Below, piece by piece: positions 23,343-33,400 of a stretch of DNA of 64,000 bases (its first letter is position 1; every line of letters begins with the position of its first letter). The stretch lies in NCBI GenBank assembly GCA_016195805.1, contig JACPYT010000002.1, positions 1 to 64,000 on the forward strand, written 5' to 3'. A model generated the notes under the pieces. The model had not been told where the DNA came from and searched no databases. It saw only the letters and a program-made list of their open reading frames with translations. The translations under genes were made by a program, and so were the position numbers. The stretch is from Hydrogenophilales bacterium (lineage in GTDB: Bacteria > Pseudomonadota > Gammaproteobacteria > Burkholderiales > Thiobacillaceae).

Positions 23343-24649
23343 AATTGATGGTAAGTCCCGTAATTCCACGCGTTGCCGTCGTGGGCGGCGGTCCCGCCGG
23401 TCTGATGGCGGCCGAGGTGCTCGCACAGGGCGGCGTCGCGGTTGATCTGTACGATGCCATGCCGTCGGTGGGGCGCAAGTTCCTGTTGGCGGGCGTGGGG
23501 GGGATGAACATCACCCATTCCGAGCCGTTCGAGACTTTCCTGACGCGCTACGGCGCGCGTTCGGCCTGCATCCGGCCGCTGCTCGATGCGTTCCCGCCCG
23601 CCGCGCTGCGTGAGTGGAGTCTCGGGCTGGGTGTCGAGACCTTCGTCGGCTCGTCTGGCCGCGTGTTCCCCAAGGACATGAAAGCCGCGCCGCTGTTGCG
23701 TGCCTGGCTGCACCGCCTGCGTGAAGCCGGCGTGCGTTTCCATGTGCGGCATCGCTGGCTGGGATGGGCCGATGACGGGGCGCTTCGTTTTGCGATCCCA
23801 CAAGGGGACTCCGATCCACTACGGGCTAAAGTCCGTGTGGAGTCGTATGCGCCCGAAGGGGCGGTGCTCGTTCAGGCCGACGCGGTGGTGCTGGCGCTCG
23901 GCGGCGGCAGCTGGGCGAAGCTGGGCTCGGATGGCGCGTGGGTGCCGCTGCTGGCGCAGCGCGGGATCGATGTCGCGCCTTTGCTGCCGTCGAACTGCGG
24001 CTTCGATGTGGCAGGCGGCTGGAGCGAACACCTGCGCAGCCGCTTCGCCGGGCAACCGCTGAAAACCGTGGCGCTGCGTTTCACCGACGTGCTTGGCCAC
24101 CCCCATCAGCGCAAGGGCGAACTGATGCTGTCTGACACCGGCGTCGAGGGCAGCCTGATTTATGCGTTGTCGGCATCGCTACGCGATGCGATTGCGGCGC
24201 AGGGCGCGGTGACGCTGCAGCTCGACCTGGCACCCGATAAAACGCTCGACCGGGTCGCCGCCGAGGTCGCCCATCCGCGCGGCGCGCGTTCGTTGTCCAG
24301 CCACCTGCAAAGCTGCGTCGGAATCAAGGGCGTGAAGATGGCGCTGCTGCGCGAAGTCCTGCAGGCCGATCAATTGAACGACCCGGTCAAGCTCGCCCAC
24401 GCGATAAAATCGCTGCCGCTCACGATCGCCGCACCACGACCGCTCGACGAGGCGATCAGCAGCGCGGGGGGCGTGCGTTTCGGGGCGCTCGACGAACATC
24501 TGATGCTGCGCGACGTGCCTGGCGTATTCTGCGCCGGCGAGATGCTCGACTGGGAAGCGCCCACCGGCGGCTATCTGCTGACGGCCTGCTTTGCCAGCGG
24601 GCGCGCGGCGGGGCAGGGCGCATTGAATTACTTGGCTGGCCAAACTTAA
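23339..24649 (+). CDS. TIGR03862-like NAD(P)/FAD-dependent oxidoreductase
   Basis: A 436-residue flavoprotein with the dinucleotide fold VAVVGGGPAGLMAAEVLAQGG at the N-terminus, GVGGMNITHSEPFE (characteristic of the HI0933/BaiN-like subgroup) and a C-terminal FAD-binding block GVFCAGEMLDWEAPTGGYLL. Members reduce organic substrates, but the natural substrate here is unknown. It overlaps the HxlR stop, so it may be co-transcribed. The next gene, also a flavoprotein, follows 11 bases later. Confidence 0.87.
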   Translation: MKLMVSPVIPRVAVVGGGPAGLMAAEVLAQGGVAVDLYDAMPSVGRKFLLAGVGGMNITHSEPFETFLTRYGARSACIRPLLDAFPPAALREWSLGLGVETFVGSSGRVFPKDMKAAPLLRAWLHRLREAGVRFHVRHRWLGWADDGALRFAIPQGDSDPLRAKVRVESYAPEGAVLVQADAVVLALGGGSWAKLGSDGAWVPLLAQRGIDVAPLLPSNCGFDVAGGWSEHLRSRFAGQPLKTVALRFTDVLGHPHQRKGELMLSDTGVEGSLIYALSASLRDAIAAQGAVTLQLDLAPDKTLDRVAAEVAHPRGARSLSSHLQSCVGIKGVKMALLREVLQADQLNDPVKLAHAIKSLPLTIAAPRPLDEAISSAGGVRFGALDEHLMLRDVPGVFCAGEMLDWEAPTGGYLLTACFASGRAAGQGALNYLAGQT

Positions 24650-24660
24650 AGCACGACACC

Positions 24661-26325
24661 ATGCTGCGACTGACTGAACTCAAACTGCCGCTCGACCATC
24701 CGCCCGAGGCCTTGCGCGCGGCGATCCTGCAACGGCTGGAGCTGGCGGATGAGGCGCTGCTCGGCTTCGGCATCTTCAAGCGCAGCTACGATGCACGCAA
24801 AAAGCACGCGCTGCTGCTGGTCTACGCGGTCGACGTCGAGGTGAAGAACGAGTCGGCGCTGCTGAAGAAATTCCGCAACGACCGCCATCTCGGGCCGACG
24901 CCGGACATGGGCTACAAATTCGTCGGCCATGCACCGGAGAATCTGACGGAGCGTCCGCTGGTCGTCGGCTTCGGCCCCTGCGGCATCTTCGCCGCGTTGG
25001 TGCTGGCACAAATGGGCTTCAGGCCGATCGTGCTGGAGCGCGGCAAGGCAGTGCGCGAACGGACGCAGGACACCTGGGGCCTGTGGCGCAGGAAGGTGCT
25101 CAATCCCGAATCCAACGTGCAGTTCGGCGAGGGCGGGGCGGGCACGTTTTCCGACGGCAAGCTCTACAGCCAGATCAAGGACCCCAAGCACTTGGGGCGC
25201 AAGGTGCTGACCGAATTCGTCAAGGCGGGGGCGCCCGATGAAATCCTGTACGTGTCGAAGCCGCACATCGGCACCTTTCGCCTGGTCGGCATGGTCGAGA
25301 CCATGCGTCACGAGATCGAGTCGCTGGGTGGCGAGATCCGCTTCCAGCAGCGCGTCACCGACGTGCTGATCGAGGACGGACGCGATGGCGATAAAAGGGT
25401 AGGGGGCGTGACGCTCGCCAGCGGCGAGACGCTCACCAGCCATCACGTCATCCTCGCGCTCGGCCATAGCGCCCGCGATACGTTCGAAATGCTGCACGCG
25501 CGCGGCGTCTACCTGGAAGCCAAGCCGTTCTCGATCGGCTTTCGCATCGAGCATCCGCAATCGCTGATCGACCGCGCGCGACTGGGGCCGAACGCCGGCA
25601 ATGCGCTGCTCGGCGCAGCGGACTACAAACTGGTGCACCATGCGAAAAACGGCCGCTCGGTGTACAGCTTCTGCATGTGCCCAGGCGGCACGGTGGTGGC
25701 GGCGACGTCCGAACCCGGTCGCGTGGTCACCAACGGCATGAGCCAGTATTCGCGCAACGAGCGCAATGCCAATGCCGGCATCGTGGTCGGCATCACGCCG
25801 GAGGACTTTCCCGGCAAAGGGCCGCTGGCCGGCATCGAACTGCAAAGGAAACTGGAGGCGTGTGCGTTCGAACTCGGCGGCGGCGATTACGAGGCGCCCG
25901 GCCAGCTGGTCGGCGATTTTCTCGAGGGCAAGCCGTCTACCCGACTCGGCAGCGTCGAGCCCTCGTACAAGCCCGGCGTGCACCTGACCGATCTGGCCAC
26001 TGCGCTGCCGGACTATGCCATCGAGGCCATCCGCGAGGCCTTGCCGGCGTTCGACCAGCAGATCAAGGGCTTCGCCATGCGGGATGCGGTGCTGACCGGC
26101 GTCGAGACGCGCACCTCGTCGCCGCTGCGCATCACCCGCGGCGACGATTTCCAGAGTCTCAATGTCAAGGGCCTGTACCCGGCGGGCGAGGGCGCGGGCT
26201 ATGCCGGCGGTATTCTGTCGGCCGGAGTGGACGGCATCAAGGTGGCCGAAGCCGTGGCGCGCGATGTGCTCGGGCTGGAAGCGGCCGGCTCGGGCGCGCA
26301 TTCAGGCCCGGGGTGCGACTACTGA
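24661..26325 (+). CDS. FAD-dependent oxidoreductase, 554 residues
   Basis: A large flavoprotein with an N-terminal unique domain (residues 1-95) and the FAD dinucleotide motif VVGFGPCGIFAALVLAQMG near 100. Later come FGEGGAGTFSDGKLYSQIKD and the C-terminal LYPAGEGAGYAGGILSAGVDG. This is a conserved family of about 530-560 residues with unknown substrate. The long minus-strand frame opposite it (24,646-26,301) is a codon-bias shadow. The gene is probably translated from the same transcript as the flavoprotein upstream. Confidence 0.85.
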   Translation: MLRLTELKLPLDHPPEALRAAILQRLELADEALLGFGIFKRSYDARKKHALLLVYAVDVEVKNESALLKKFRNDRHLGPTPDMGYKFVGHAPENLTERPLVVGFGPCGIFAALVLAQMGFRPIVLERGKAVRERTQDTWGLWRRKVLNPESNVQFGEGGAGTFSDGKLYSQIKDPKHLGRKVLTEFVKAGAPDEILYVSKPHIGTFRLVGMVETMRHEIESLGGEIRFQQRVTDVLIEDGRDGDKRVGGVTLASGETLTSHHVILALGHSARDTFEMLHARGVYLEAKPFSIGFRIEHPQSLIDRARLGPNAGNALLGAADYKLVHHAKNGRSVYSFCMCPGGTVVAATSEPGRVVTNGMSQYSRNERNANAGIVVGITPEDFPGKGPLAGIELQRKLEACAFELGGGDYEAPGQLVGDFLEGKPSTRLGSVEPSYKPGVHLTDLATALPDYAIEAIREALPAFDQQIKGFAMRDAVLTGVETRTSSPLRITRGDDFQSLNVKGLYPAGEGAGYAGGILSAGVDGIKVAEAVARDVLGLEAAGSGAHSGPGCDY

Positions 26326-26407
26326 TGCGGGGGTAGCTGCCGCTTACGCAATCGCGTCGGGACGACGCCTCGGCCAGGAGACGGATGGTTCATCATAATT
26401 TCATTTG

Positions 26408-26453
26408 CTTTTATTTCCATATTTCAAGTATCATTGAAATATGGAAATAAAAG
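26408..26453. promoter_or_regulatory. Perfect 20-bp inverted repeat over the arsR start codon
   Basis: The arms at 26,408-26,427 and 26,434-26,453 are exact mirrors with a 6-base spacer (GTATCA). They read CTTTTATTTCCATATTTCAA and its complement. The arsR ATG (26,441) lies inside the right arm. It is a likely ArsR dimer site and, in RNA, a strong hairpin that would include the start codon. Confidence 0.75.
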
Positions 26454-26779
26454 CCGTCGTCTCAGCCCTCGCCGCCCTTGCCCAGGATTCCCGTCTGGCG
26501 GTGTTCCGCGCGCTGGTCCAGGCCGGCCCCGCCGGTCTGGCGGCTGGCAGGATCAGCGAGCTCACCGGCATCCCGCCGTCCTCGCTGTCCTTCCACCTGA
26601 AGGAACTGTTGCACGCCGACATGGTGAGTTCGCAGCAGGCGGGACGCTTCGTCATCTACACCGCAAATTTCTCGACCATGAATGAACTGGTCGGCTTTCT
26701 TACCGAGAACTGCTGCGGTGGCAATCCCTGCACGCCGGTCTGCACACCGGCGTGCGTCACTGAAAAGGAGTCAACATGA
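26441..26779 (+). CDS. arsR: ArsR-family arsenic-responsive repressor
   Basis: A 112-residue winged-helix protein: DSRLAVFRALVQAGPAGL, then GIPPSSLSFHLKELLHADMV and GRFVIYTANFSTMNELVGFL. A Cys-rich end (NCCGGNPCTPVCTPACV) would bind As(III), which makes it let go of DNA and start transcription. There is no ribosome-binding site in front of the ATG, which sits within the inverted repeat, so translation may be leaderless or controlled by the hairpin. It leads a six-gene arsenic cluster and overlaps arsI by four bases (ATGA). Confidence 0.92.
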   Translation: MEIKAVVSALAALAQDSRLAVFRALVQAGPAGLAAGRISELTGIPPSSLSFHLKELLHADMVSSQQAGRFVIYTANFSTMNELVGFLTENCCGGNPCTPVCTPACVTEKEST

Positions 26780-27246
26780 AACGCCTGCATGTACACGTCG
26801 CGGTCGACGATCTGGCCGCCAGCATCAAGTTCTATTCCACGATGTTCGCCGCCGAGCCGACCGTCACCAAGGGGGATTACGCCAAGTGGATGCTCGACGA
26901 TCCGCGCGTCAATTTCGCGATCTCGGCGCGCGGCGCCCCGGCCGGCCTCAACCATCTGGGCGTGCAGGTGGAAAGCGCCGAGGAACTGGCCGAGATGAAT
27001 CAGCGCCTGCAGAAGCTGGAAGGCGACGTGATCGAGGAAATGGGTACCGCCTGCTGCTACGCCAAGTCGGACAAATACTGGGCGACCGACCCCACCGGCA
27101 TCGCCTGGGAGACCTACCACACGCTCGACAGCATCCCGGTGTTCGGCGGCCAGTCGGCGGGCGAGTGCTGCGTCCCCGAGCCGGTCGCCAAGGTGTCGAG
27201 CTGCATCCCGGTCAAGGCCAAGCCGGCCGCGGGCGGTTGCTGCTGA
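26776..27246 (+). CDS. arsI: ArsI/CadI-type metalloenzyme (C-As lyase family)
   Basis: A 156-residue vicinal-oxygen-chelate protein. H5 and H60 with E112 form the expected Fe(II) triad (positions by count), and the adjacent C93-C94 in GTACCYAKSDKYW binds As(III) as in ArsI enzymes. ArsI cleaves methyl-arsenic(III) compounds to inorganic arsenite. A Cys-rich tail (SAGECCVPEP, ending AGGCC) adds thiol pairs that could trap metalloids. Start overlaps arsR; arsC follows after 30 bases. Confidence 0.88.
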   Translation: MKRLHVHVAVDDLAASIKFYSTMFAAEPTVTKGDYAKWMLDDPRVNFAISARGAPAGLNHLGVQVESAEELAEMNQRLQKLEGDVIEEMGTACCYAKSDKYWATDPTGIAWETYHTLDSIPVFGGQSAGECCVPEPVAKVSSCIPVKAKPAAGGCC

Positions 27247-27276
27247 GTTTTTCTTTCATTCATCCAGGGAGCCATC

Positions 27277-27708
27277 GTGGCTGACAAAAAATACACCGTG
27301 CTGGTGCTGTGCACCGGCAACTCCTGCCGCTCGCAAATGGCCGAAGTGCTGCTGAACCACGATCTCGCCGGCCAGGTGCGCGCGCTCTCCGCCGGCACCC
27401 GGCCGCAGCCCAAGGTGGCCGATGGCGCCATCGCAGCGCTGAAGCAGGCAGGCCTGAACACCGACGGCCTGCATCCGAAAGACATCGATGCGGTGATGAA
27501 CGAGAACATCGACCTGGTGGTGACGGTGTGCGACAACGCCAGGGAAGCCTGCCCCATCTTTCCCAAGCCGATTCTGGCCATCCACCTGCCGTTCCACGAC
27601 CCGCACGGCGAGCCGCTGGAGAGCTTCCTCGCGGTGCGCGACGACATCCGCACCCGCCTGGTTGCCGCAGTGCGCGACAAGCTCGGCCTGCAAGCGGCTG
27701 CCGCCTGA
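27277..27708 (+). CDS. arsC: Arsenate reductase, LMW-phosphatase type (copy 1)
   Basis: A 143-residue protein of the thioredoxin-coupled class: P-loop LCTGNSCRSQMAEVLL (C12) and a resolving Cys pair in VTVCDNAREACPIFP (C85 and C92). It reduces As(V) to As(III), which the Acr3 pump exports. GTG start at 27277. The P-loop contains a second Cys (C17), not present in copy 2. The gene ends 18 bases before copy 2. Confidence 0.92.
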   Translation: MADKKYTVLVLCTGNSCRSQMAEVLLNHDLAGQVRALSAGTRPQPKVADGAIAALKQAGLNTDGLHPKDIDAVMNENIDLVVTVCDNAREACPIFPKPILAIHLPFHDPHGEPLESFLAVRDDIRTRLVAAVRDKLGLQAAAA

Positions 27709-27726
27709 AGCGACGGGGACGCTGCC

Positions 27727-28257
27727 ATGGCTGAACCCGTCTTCAATGTGCTGTTCCTGTGCACCGGCAACTCGGCGCGTTCGATCCTGGCCGAATCGCT
27801 GCTGAACAATATGGGCAAGGGGCGTTTCCGTGCGTTCAGCGCGGGCAGCACGCCTGCCGGACGGGTCAACCCGTTTGCGCGGGAGCTGCTGGAAAAAAAC
27901 CGTTTCCCCACCGGCGAACTGCGCAGCAAGTCGTGGGGCGAGTTCGCCGAGCCCGATGCGCCGCGGCTCGATTTCGTCATCACGGTGTGCGACAACGCTG
28001 CGGGCGAGGTCTGTCCGGTGTGGCCGGGACAGCCAATCACCGCGCACTGGGGTATTCACGACCCAGCTGCGTTCGAAGGCAGTGATGACGCCAAACGCCA
28101 TGTTTTCGTCGAGGCGATGAACCAGTTGCAGCGGCGCATCAGCATGTTCGTCAGCCTGCCGTTCGAAAAGCTCGACAGCATGAAGCTGCAGCAGGCAGTG
28201 CGCGAGATCGGGACAACCGGCATGAGCGCGCCCGCCCCAATGGAATCCGCTCTATGA
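27727..28257 (+). CDS. arsC: Arsenate reductase-like protein (copy 2)
   Basis: A 176-residue paralogue of ArsC with P-loop LCTGNSARSILAESLL and Cys pair in TVCDNAAGEVCPVWP. It is 33 residues longer than copy 1 at the C-terminus, and its P-loop has Ala where copy 1 has Cys. A different preference for partner or substrate is plausible. Its stop overlaps the acr3 start by four bases (ATGA), so the two are coupled. Two diverged ArsCs in one operon suggest functional specialisation. Confidence 0.88.
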   Translation: MAEPVFNVLFLCTGNSARSILAESLLNNMGKGRFRAFSAGSTPAGRVNPFARELLEKNRFPTGELRSKSWGEFAEPDAPRLDFVITVCDNAAGEVCPVWPGQPITAHWGIHDPAAFEGSDDAKRHVFVEAMNQLQRRISMFVSLPFEKLDSMKLQQAVREIGTTGMSAPAPMESAL

Positions 28258-29348
28258 GCGCAGAGTGCGAAGTCACGGCCAAGCGCGCCGCCAACATGGT
28301 CGGGGCAGCCGCACCAATGAGCGTGTTCGAACGCTGGCTCACTCTGTGGGTGGCCTTGTGCATCACCGCCGGCGTGCTGCTCGGCCAGCTTTTTCCGGCG
28401 CCGTTCCAGGCGCTGGGGCGCATGAACGTGGCGCAGGTCAATCTTCCGGTCGGCCTGCTGATCTGGGTGATGATCATCCCCATGCTGATGAAGATCGACT
28501 TCGGCGCCCTGCATCAGGTGAAGTCACACTGGAAGGGCATCGGCGTCACGCTGTTCGTGAACTGGGCGGTGAAGCCGTTCTCGATGGCACTGCTGGCGTG
28601 GCTGTTCATCCGCCATGTGTTTGCGCCTTACCTGCCGGCGGAACAGCTCGACAGCTACGTCGCCGGCCTGATCCTGCTGGCCGCCGCACCCTGCACCGCG
28701 ATGGTGTTCGTGTGGAGCCGGCTCACCGGCGGCGACCCCTACTTCACGCTGTCGCAGGTGGCATTGAACGACGCCATCATGATCGTCGCCTTCGCACCCA
28801 TCGTCGGCCTGCTGCTCGGGCTGTCGGCAATCGTGGTGCCGTGGGACACGCTCATCGCCTCGGTGGTACTGTACATCGTCATCCCGGTGATCCTCGCGCA
28901 GCTCTGGCGCAAGCTGTTGCTGCAACGCGGGCAGGCGGCGTTCGACGCGACGATGGCGCAGCTCGGCCACGCTTCCATTCTCGCCCTGCTCGCCACGCTG
29001 GTGCTGCTGTTCGCCTTCCAGGGCGAGGCGATCATCGCGCAGCCGCTGATCATCGGGCTGCTGGCCGTACCCATCCTGATCCAGGTGTTCTTCAATTCGG
29101 CGCTGGCCTACTGGCTCAATCGCAGGGTGGGTGAGAAGCACAGCGTCGCCTGCCCGTCGGCGCTGATCGGCGCGTCCAACTTCTTCGAGCTGGCGGTGGC
29201 TGCGGCGATCGCGCTGTTCGGCTTCCAGTCGGGCGCGGCGCTCGCCACCGTGGTCGGCGTGCTGATCGAGGTGCCGGTGATGCTGGGAGTGGTGAAGCTC
29301 GTCAATCGCAGCAAGGGGTGGTATGAAGCGGGTCTGGTTTCCAGATAG
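28254..29348 (+). CDS. acr3: Acr3-family arsenite efflux pump
   Basis: A 364-residue membrane protein with about ten transmembrane segments. Diagnostic stretches are LLIWVMIIPMLMKIDFGAL, the pore motif LLAAAPCTAMVFVWS with the invariant Cys, FNSALAYWLN and CPSALIGASNFFELAVAAA. Acr3 exports As(III) by proton antiport. It starts MSAECEV with a cytosolic leader of about 25 residues and overlaps arsC2. It completes the reduce-and-export pathway. Confidence 0.93.
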   Translation: MSAECEVTAKRAANMVGAAAPMSVFERWLTLWVALCITAGVLLGQLFPAPFQALGRMNVAQVNLPVGLLIWVMIIPMLMKIDFGALHQVKSHWKGIGVTLFVNWAVKPFSMALLAWLFIRHVFAPYLPAEQLDSYVAGLILLAAAPCTAMVFVWSRLTGGDPYFTLSQVALNDAIMIVAFAPIVGLLLGLSAIVVPWDTLIASVVLYIVIPVILAQLWRKLLLQRGQAAFDATMAQLGHASILALLATLVLLFAFQGEAIIAQPLIIGLLAVPILIQVFFNSALAYWLNRRVGEKHSVACPSALIGASNFFELAVAAAIALFGFQSGAALATVVGVLIEVPVMLGVVKLVNRSKGWYEAGLVSR

Positions 29349-29358
29349 AAGAAACCTC

Positions 29359-30291
29359 ATGTTGAAACGCCACGTATTGAGTCTGACTGTTGCCGTGTTC
29401 GGTCTGTTTGCCCTGACAGCCCGCGCCGACTATCAACCCGAGGCTGAACGGGTGACGGACAACGTGTACGCCCTTGTCGGCCCACTCGGCCAGCGCAGCG
29501 CCGACAACGACGGTCTCAACGCCAATTTCGGCTTCATCGTCACGCCACGGGGCGTGATCCTGATCGACTCCGGCGCCAGCCGCCTGGGTGCCGAGAAAAT
29601 CGCCGCTGCCATCGGCAAGGTAACGGGCAAGCCGGTGCGCTGGGTCATCAACACCGGCAGCCAGGATCACCGCTGGCTGGGCAACGACTTTTTTGCCGGC
29701 AAGGGGGCCGAGGTCATCGCGCTGGCACACACCGCTGCCACCCAGGCCGAGTATGCGGCGCAGCACATGGAAGGCCTCAAGCGCCTCCTCGGCGAACGCA
29801 TGCAGGGCACACAGCCGCTGCCCGCCAGCCAAACCCTGGGTGGGGATTCCGCGACCCTGGAACTGGGCGGTGAAACCCTGACGCTGACCTACACCGACGC
29901 CCATTTCCCGGGTGATGCCTGGGTCTGGCTGCCGAAGCGCGGCGTGATGTTCAGCGGCGACCTGGTCTTCGTGGATCGCCTGCTGGGCGTGTTGCCCGGG
30001 TCCAGCGTGAAGAACGGCCAGAAGGCGTTTCATGCGATGGCCGCGCTGAAGCCGGCGCACATCGTCCCTGGCCACGGCCGGGTGTGCGACCTGGCGCAGG
30101 CCCAGCACGAGACCGGCGACTACTACGACTTCCTCGCAGGCAAGGTGGGCGCAGCGGCGAAAGACATGGAACCGATGGAAGCCACGCTCGACCGCTACGC
30201 CGACCTACCTGAATTCAGGCATCTGGAGAACTACGGCGACCTGCACCGCGCCAATATGAACCGCGCCTTCACCGAATTCGAATCGCAATAA
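29359..30291 (+). CDS. Exported metallo-beta-lactamase-fold protein with partial zinc site
   Basis: A 310-residue protein with a signal peptide (MLKRHVLSLTVAVFGLFALT, then ARADY). The MBL fold is recognisable from GVILIDSGASRLGAEK, DAHFPGDAWVW, GVMFSGDLVF and IVPGHGRVCD. The usual HxHxDH is replaced by NTGSQDHRWLGN. The first two histidines of metal site 1 are gone, while Asp-His (site 2) and the later His remain. A related subfamily with this motif exists. It follows the arsenic operon on the same strand but may be unrelated to arsenic. Confidence 0.85.
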   Translation: MLKRHVLSLTVAVFGLFALTARADYQPEAERVTDNVYALVGPLGQRSADNDGLNANFGFIVTPRGVILIDSGASRLGAEKIAAAIGKVTGKPVRWVINTGSQDHRWLGNDFFAGKGAEVIALAHTAATQAEYAAQHMEGLKRLLGERMQGTQPLPASQTLGGDSATLELGGETLTLTYTDAHFPGDAWVWLPKRGVMFSGDLVFVDRLLGVLPGSSVKNGQKAFHAMAALKPAHIVPGHGRVCDLAQAQHETGDYYDFLAGKVGAAAKDMEPMEATLDRYADLPEFRHLENYGDLHRANMNRAFTEFESQ

Positions 30292-30494
30292 TGTTCGACG
30301 CATTCGCCGGTTTGCGGGCGCATTGAGTCGCAGTCGATGCCACTCCTGGCTGGGGGAGATCCGTCCCGCTTACCCCGCGGTAATGTAAAGCTTCCCGCCA
30401 TTTATCCGCTATTGCATGTAGCCGCTTGTGGCCGTCTTGCATCGTGTCCGCAAAAGACATGGTGCCCGGCAAGGTCAATCAACCCTACAAAACA

Positions 30495-33400
30495 ATGGCC
30501 CATTTCTCTTCCGGAGCAGTCAGCATTGAAAAGCGGCGTTTTGCGCGGCAGCCTACATTGCAGACCGCGCGTATCCGGTTTGGCGAAGGCGCAGCCATTC
30601 CTTCCGAAATTCGGGACTATTGCCAGACCGGACTGTATGTGGCATTTCTCGAGGAAGGCACGCCTGATGCCGCCATCCCTGCTCTGGCGGGTACCCCGGT
30701 ACAGGTAGAGTTTGCGGTCGCGGATTCGGCGGTTTTCCGGTGCAGCGGCCGGGTCGCGCGCGTTTCCCCTGGCGGGGTCGGCGTTTTCGTGGCAGCCATG
30801 CCGGAGGGTGCGTTGCAGGCCTTGCGAAAGGCGAGCGTACACCTGACCCAGTCCGACTTCACCCCGGAGCGGGCCAGGACGAGTCCGCAACAGGCGCAGG
30901 CGCTGCAACTGGAGTGCACCAGCCTGTTCCGCAGCTTTCTCAATGCGGTGATGCAGGATTTCTTCCAGCAGGCCGTGGAACGTCTGGGGGAAGCGGGCCA
31001 GGACGAGCTGAGCTTCCTGGAGCGTTCCCGCTACGACTATGGCGCCCAGGAATTGATGCAGCGCCGCAGCCGGATCGAGGACGATTTCTTCAATGCCATA
31101 CGCGACCGGATTCAGGATGTCGGACCCAATACGGGGGCTGCATGCGGGTCGCCCGCAGCAAACAAGCTTGCCCTGGTCGAGGAGGCCGAATTCGAGGACT
31201 GGCTGAATCTGTCGGCCGTCGTCAGACAGGTCGAGGCGGACATCGCCCTCCCGCTCGACGCATTCGAACAGCGCTACAGCCGGCTGGTCGGCATGCCGGT
31301 CGACAGGAAGAACAATCCCTTTGGCCCGGAAATGATAGGCCGCACCTTCCAGATCGCCATTCAGGGGCTCGACTTCTCCAACCCCATGCGGACGGTTCTT
31401 TACAGGGCACTGGGGCAAGCAATATCGGGACATGCCACGGCGCTTTACCAGCAACTCAACCAGACGCTGGCTTCGCTGCAGCCGGTGGTGCCGCCGAAGC
31501 CAGCGTACGAGCCAGCCCGGGCGGAGGCAATGCGCCAGTCTCCCGCAGAGGCCGAGGCCAGACCCGCCGAACGCGACAAATCCAAACCGGATCTGGCCGC
31601 AATCGCCGATATCCTGAACACACTCTACAAGCAGGATCAGACCGGTATTTCTCCGACGCCGGAAAGCGCCGAGTACAGCCTGGACCGCATCCTGGCCGGC
31701 CTCAACCAATCCCAGCGGCGCGCCGCAAGCGCACCAGGTGCGCCTGTGGCGCGATCCCCGCATCAGGGCAGTTCTCCCATGGGGCAGGTGGCTGCCGTGC
31801 GGCCCGAGGTCCTGCACGTGGTGAGCCGTTTGCAACAGACGGCCCGGCACCTGGTCGGTCGCGATGGACCCGCCCTGCAGCCGGTCGGCATGCAGGGCGG
31901 TAGCAGAGCGGCGCTGCCAGAAGCCAGCCTGCGTGATCTGCTGACCGCCCTGGATGGCCTGCCGCTGGCGAGCCAGATGGCACCCGGCATGCCGGCATTG
32001 GCCGAGCAGCTCGACGCGCGCATCGCCGCCTCGGGAGGCGATGCCAGACGTCTGGCACCGAACCACCGGCAGATTCTGGACACCACCGCGGATCTGTTCG
32101 ACCGGGCGCGAGCGGATTTCGTGTCCGGCTCGGACGTGGAGTCGCTGGTGAAGCGGCTGGAGCGTCCGCTGCTGAAGCTGGCATTGCAGGACACGAATTT
32201 TCCCAATTTGCCCGATCATCCGGCCCGCCAGGTGCTCAATCTCATCGAGCAATATGCGGTTGCGGCGGATGACAAGGGAAGATTTTTCGATTCCAAGCTG
32301 CAGCGGTTTCTTTATTTGCTGGTCGACCGCGTCTGCAGCCGGGCCGACGACGACCCCGACATTTTCGAGATGGTGCGCGACAGCCTTGAGAAGGTGCTGC
32401 TGCCGATCCTGCAAATCCGCAGGACGCGGGTGGCGCGCCTGCAGGAGGCCAGCGAAGGCAGGGCGCGCATCCGTTCGGCGCGGGCCCGGGTCAACGCTGC
32501 ACTCGAGCAGCGTCTGGCGGGGCGTGCGGTGCCCGGCATCCTGTTGCGTCTGCTGGATGCCGGTTGGCGCCAGTATCTGGTCCTGCTGGAGATGCGTCAG
32601 GGAATGCAGGGCGACGCCTGGAACGCCGCGTTGGCGGTGCTGGACCGGCTGTTCGCCTGGCTCGATCCTGCGGCGGCGGACGCGTCCCGTAACGTCGAAT
32701 CGGCGCAGGCGTTGCTGGGCGAGATCGAGCGCGCCCTGGCAACGGTCAATGTCGATGCCAATCTGCTGGCCGCATTCATGGATGAGCTGGATGCCAGCCT
32801 GGCGGACGACCTTGCACGTTCCCCCGCGGGATCGGCAATGGTGCAGGTGCCGCCCGGCAGGTTGACCACGTCGCCCGGCGAAGGGGAGGTTGCGCCCGCG
32901 CATCGTCAACTGGCGGATCGCCTGCGGGTGGGGGACTGGTGGGATTTCAGCCAGGACGGCAGCCGGGTTCCGATGCAGATCATCTGGATCAGCCAGCCGC
33001 CATCGAGCTGCACCTTTGCCAACCGCTCCGCCACCAGCAAGACCGACCTCACGCTGGCCGAGCTTTCCCGGCAGATGCAGCGTGGCCTCGCCAAGCCGGG
33101 CAAGGATCTGGATCTGCCATTGATCGAGCGGTCAGAGCAGGCCCTGTTCGACGACACCTATCAGAGCGTGGTGCATCAGGCCATGCACGACCCGGTGACC
33201 GGACTGCTCAATCGCAAAGGGTTCCTGCAGCATCTGGGGCGGATGACGATGCCGGAGCAGACGGACAAGTCGCATGCCGTCGGCATCATCGAGTTCGACC
33301 AGTTCCGCATGATCGTCAATACCTGCGGAGTAGAAGCGACGGAAAAACTGGCGCGCAGCCTGGTCGGCGAGGTGCGGGCACAAATCGGTCCCGACGCCGT

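Noticed and set aside
24646..26301. Long minus-strand frame of 551 codons opposite the flavoprotein gene
   Set aside because: The plus strand encodes a clear FAD-dependent enzyme; the opposite frame is open only because of GC-rich codon bias and has no domain.
30402..32909. Minus-strand frame of 835 codons opposite the PilZ-DUF1631 protein
   Set aside because: Arg/Gln/His-rich composition without domains, antisense to a recognised multi-domain protein.
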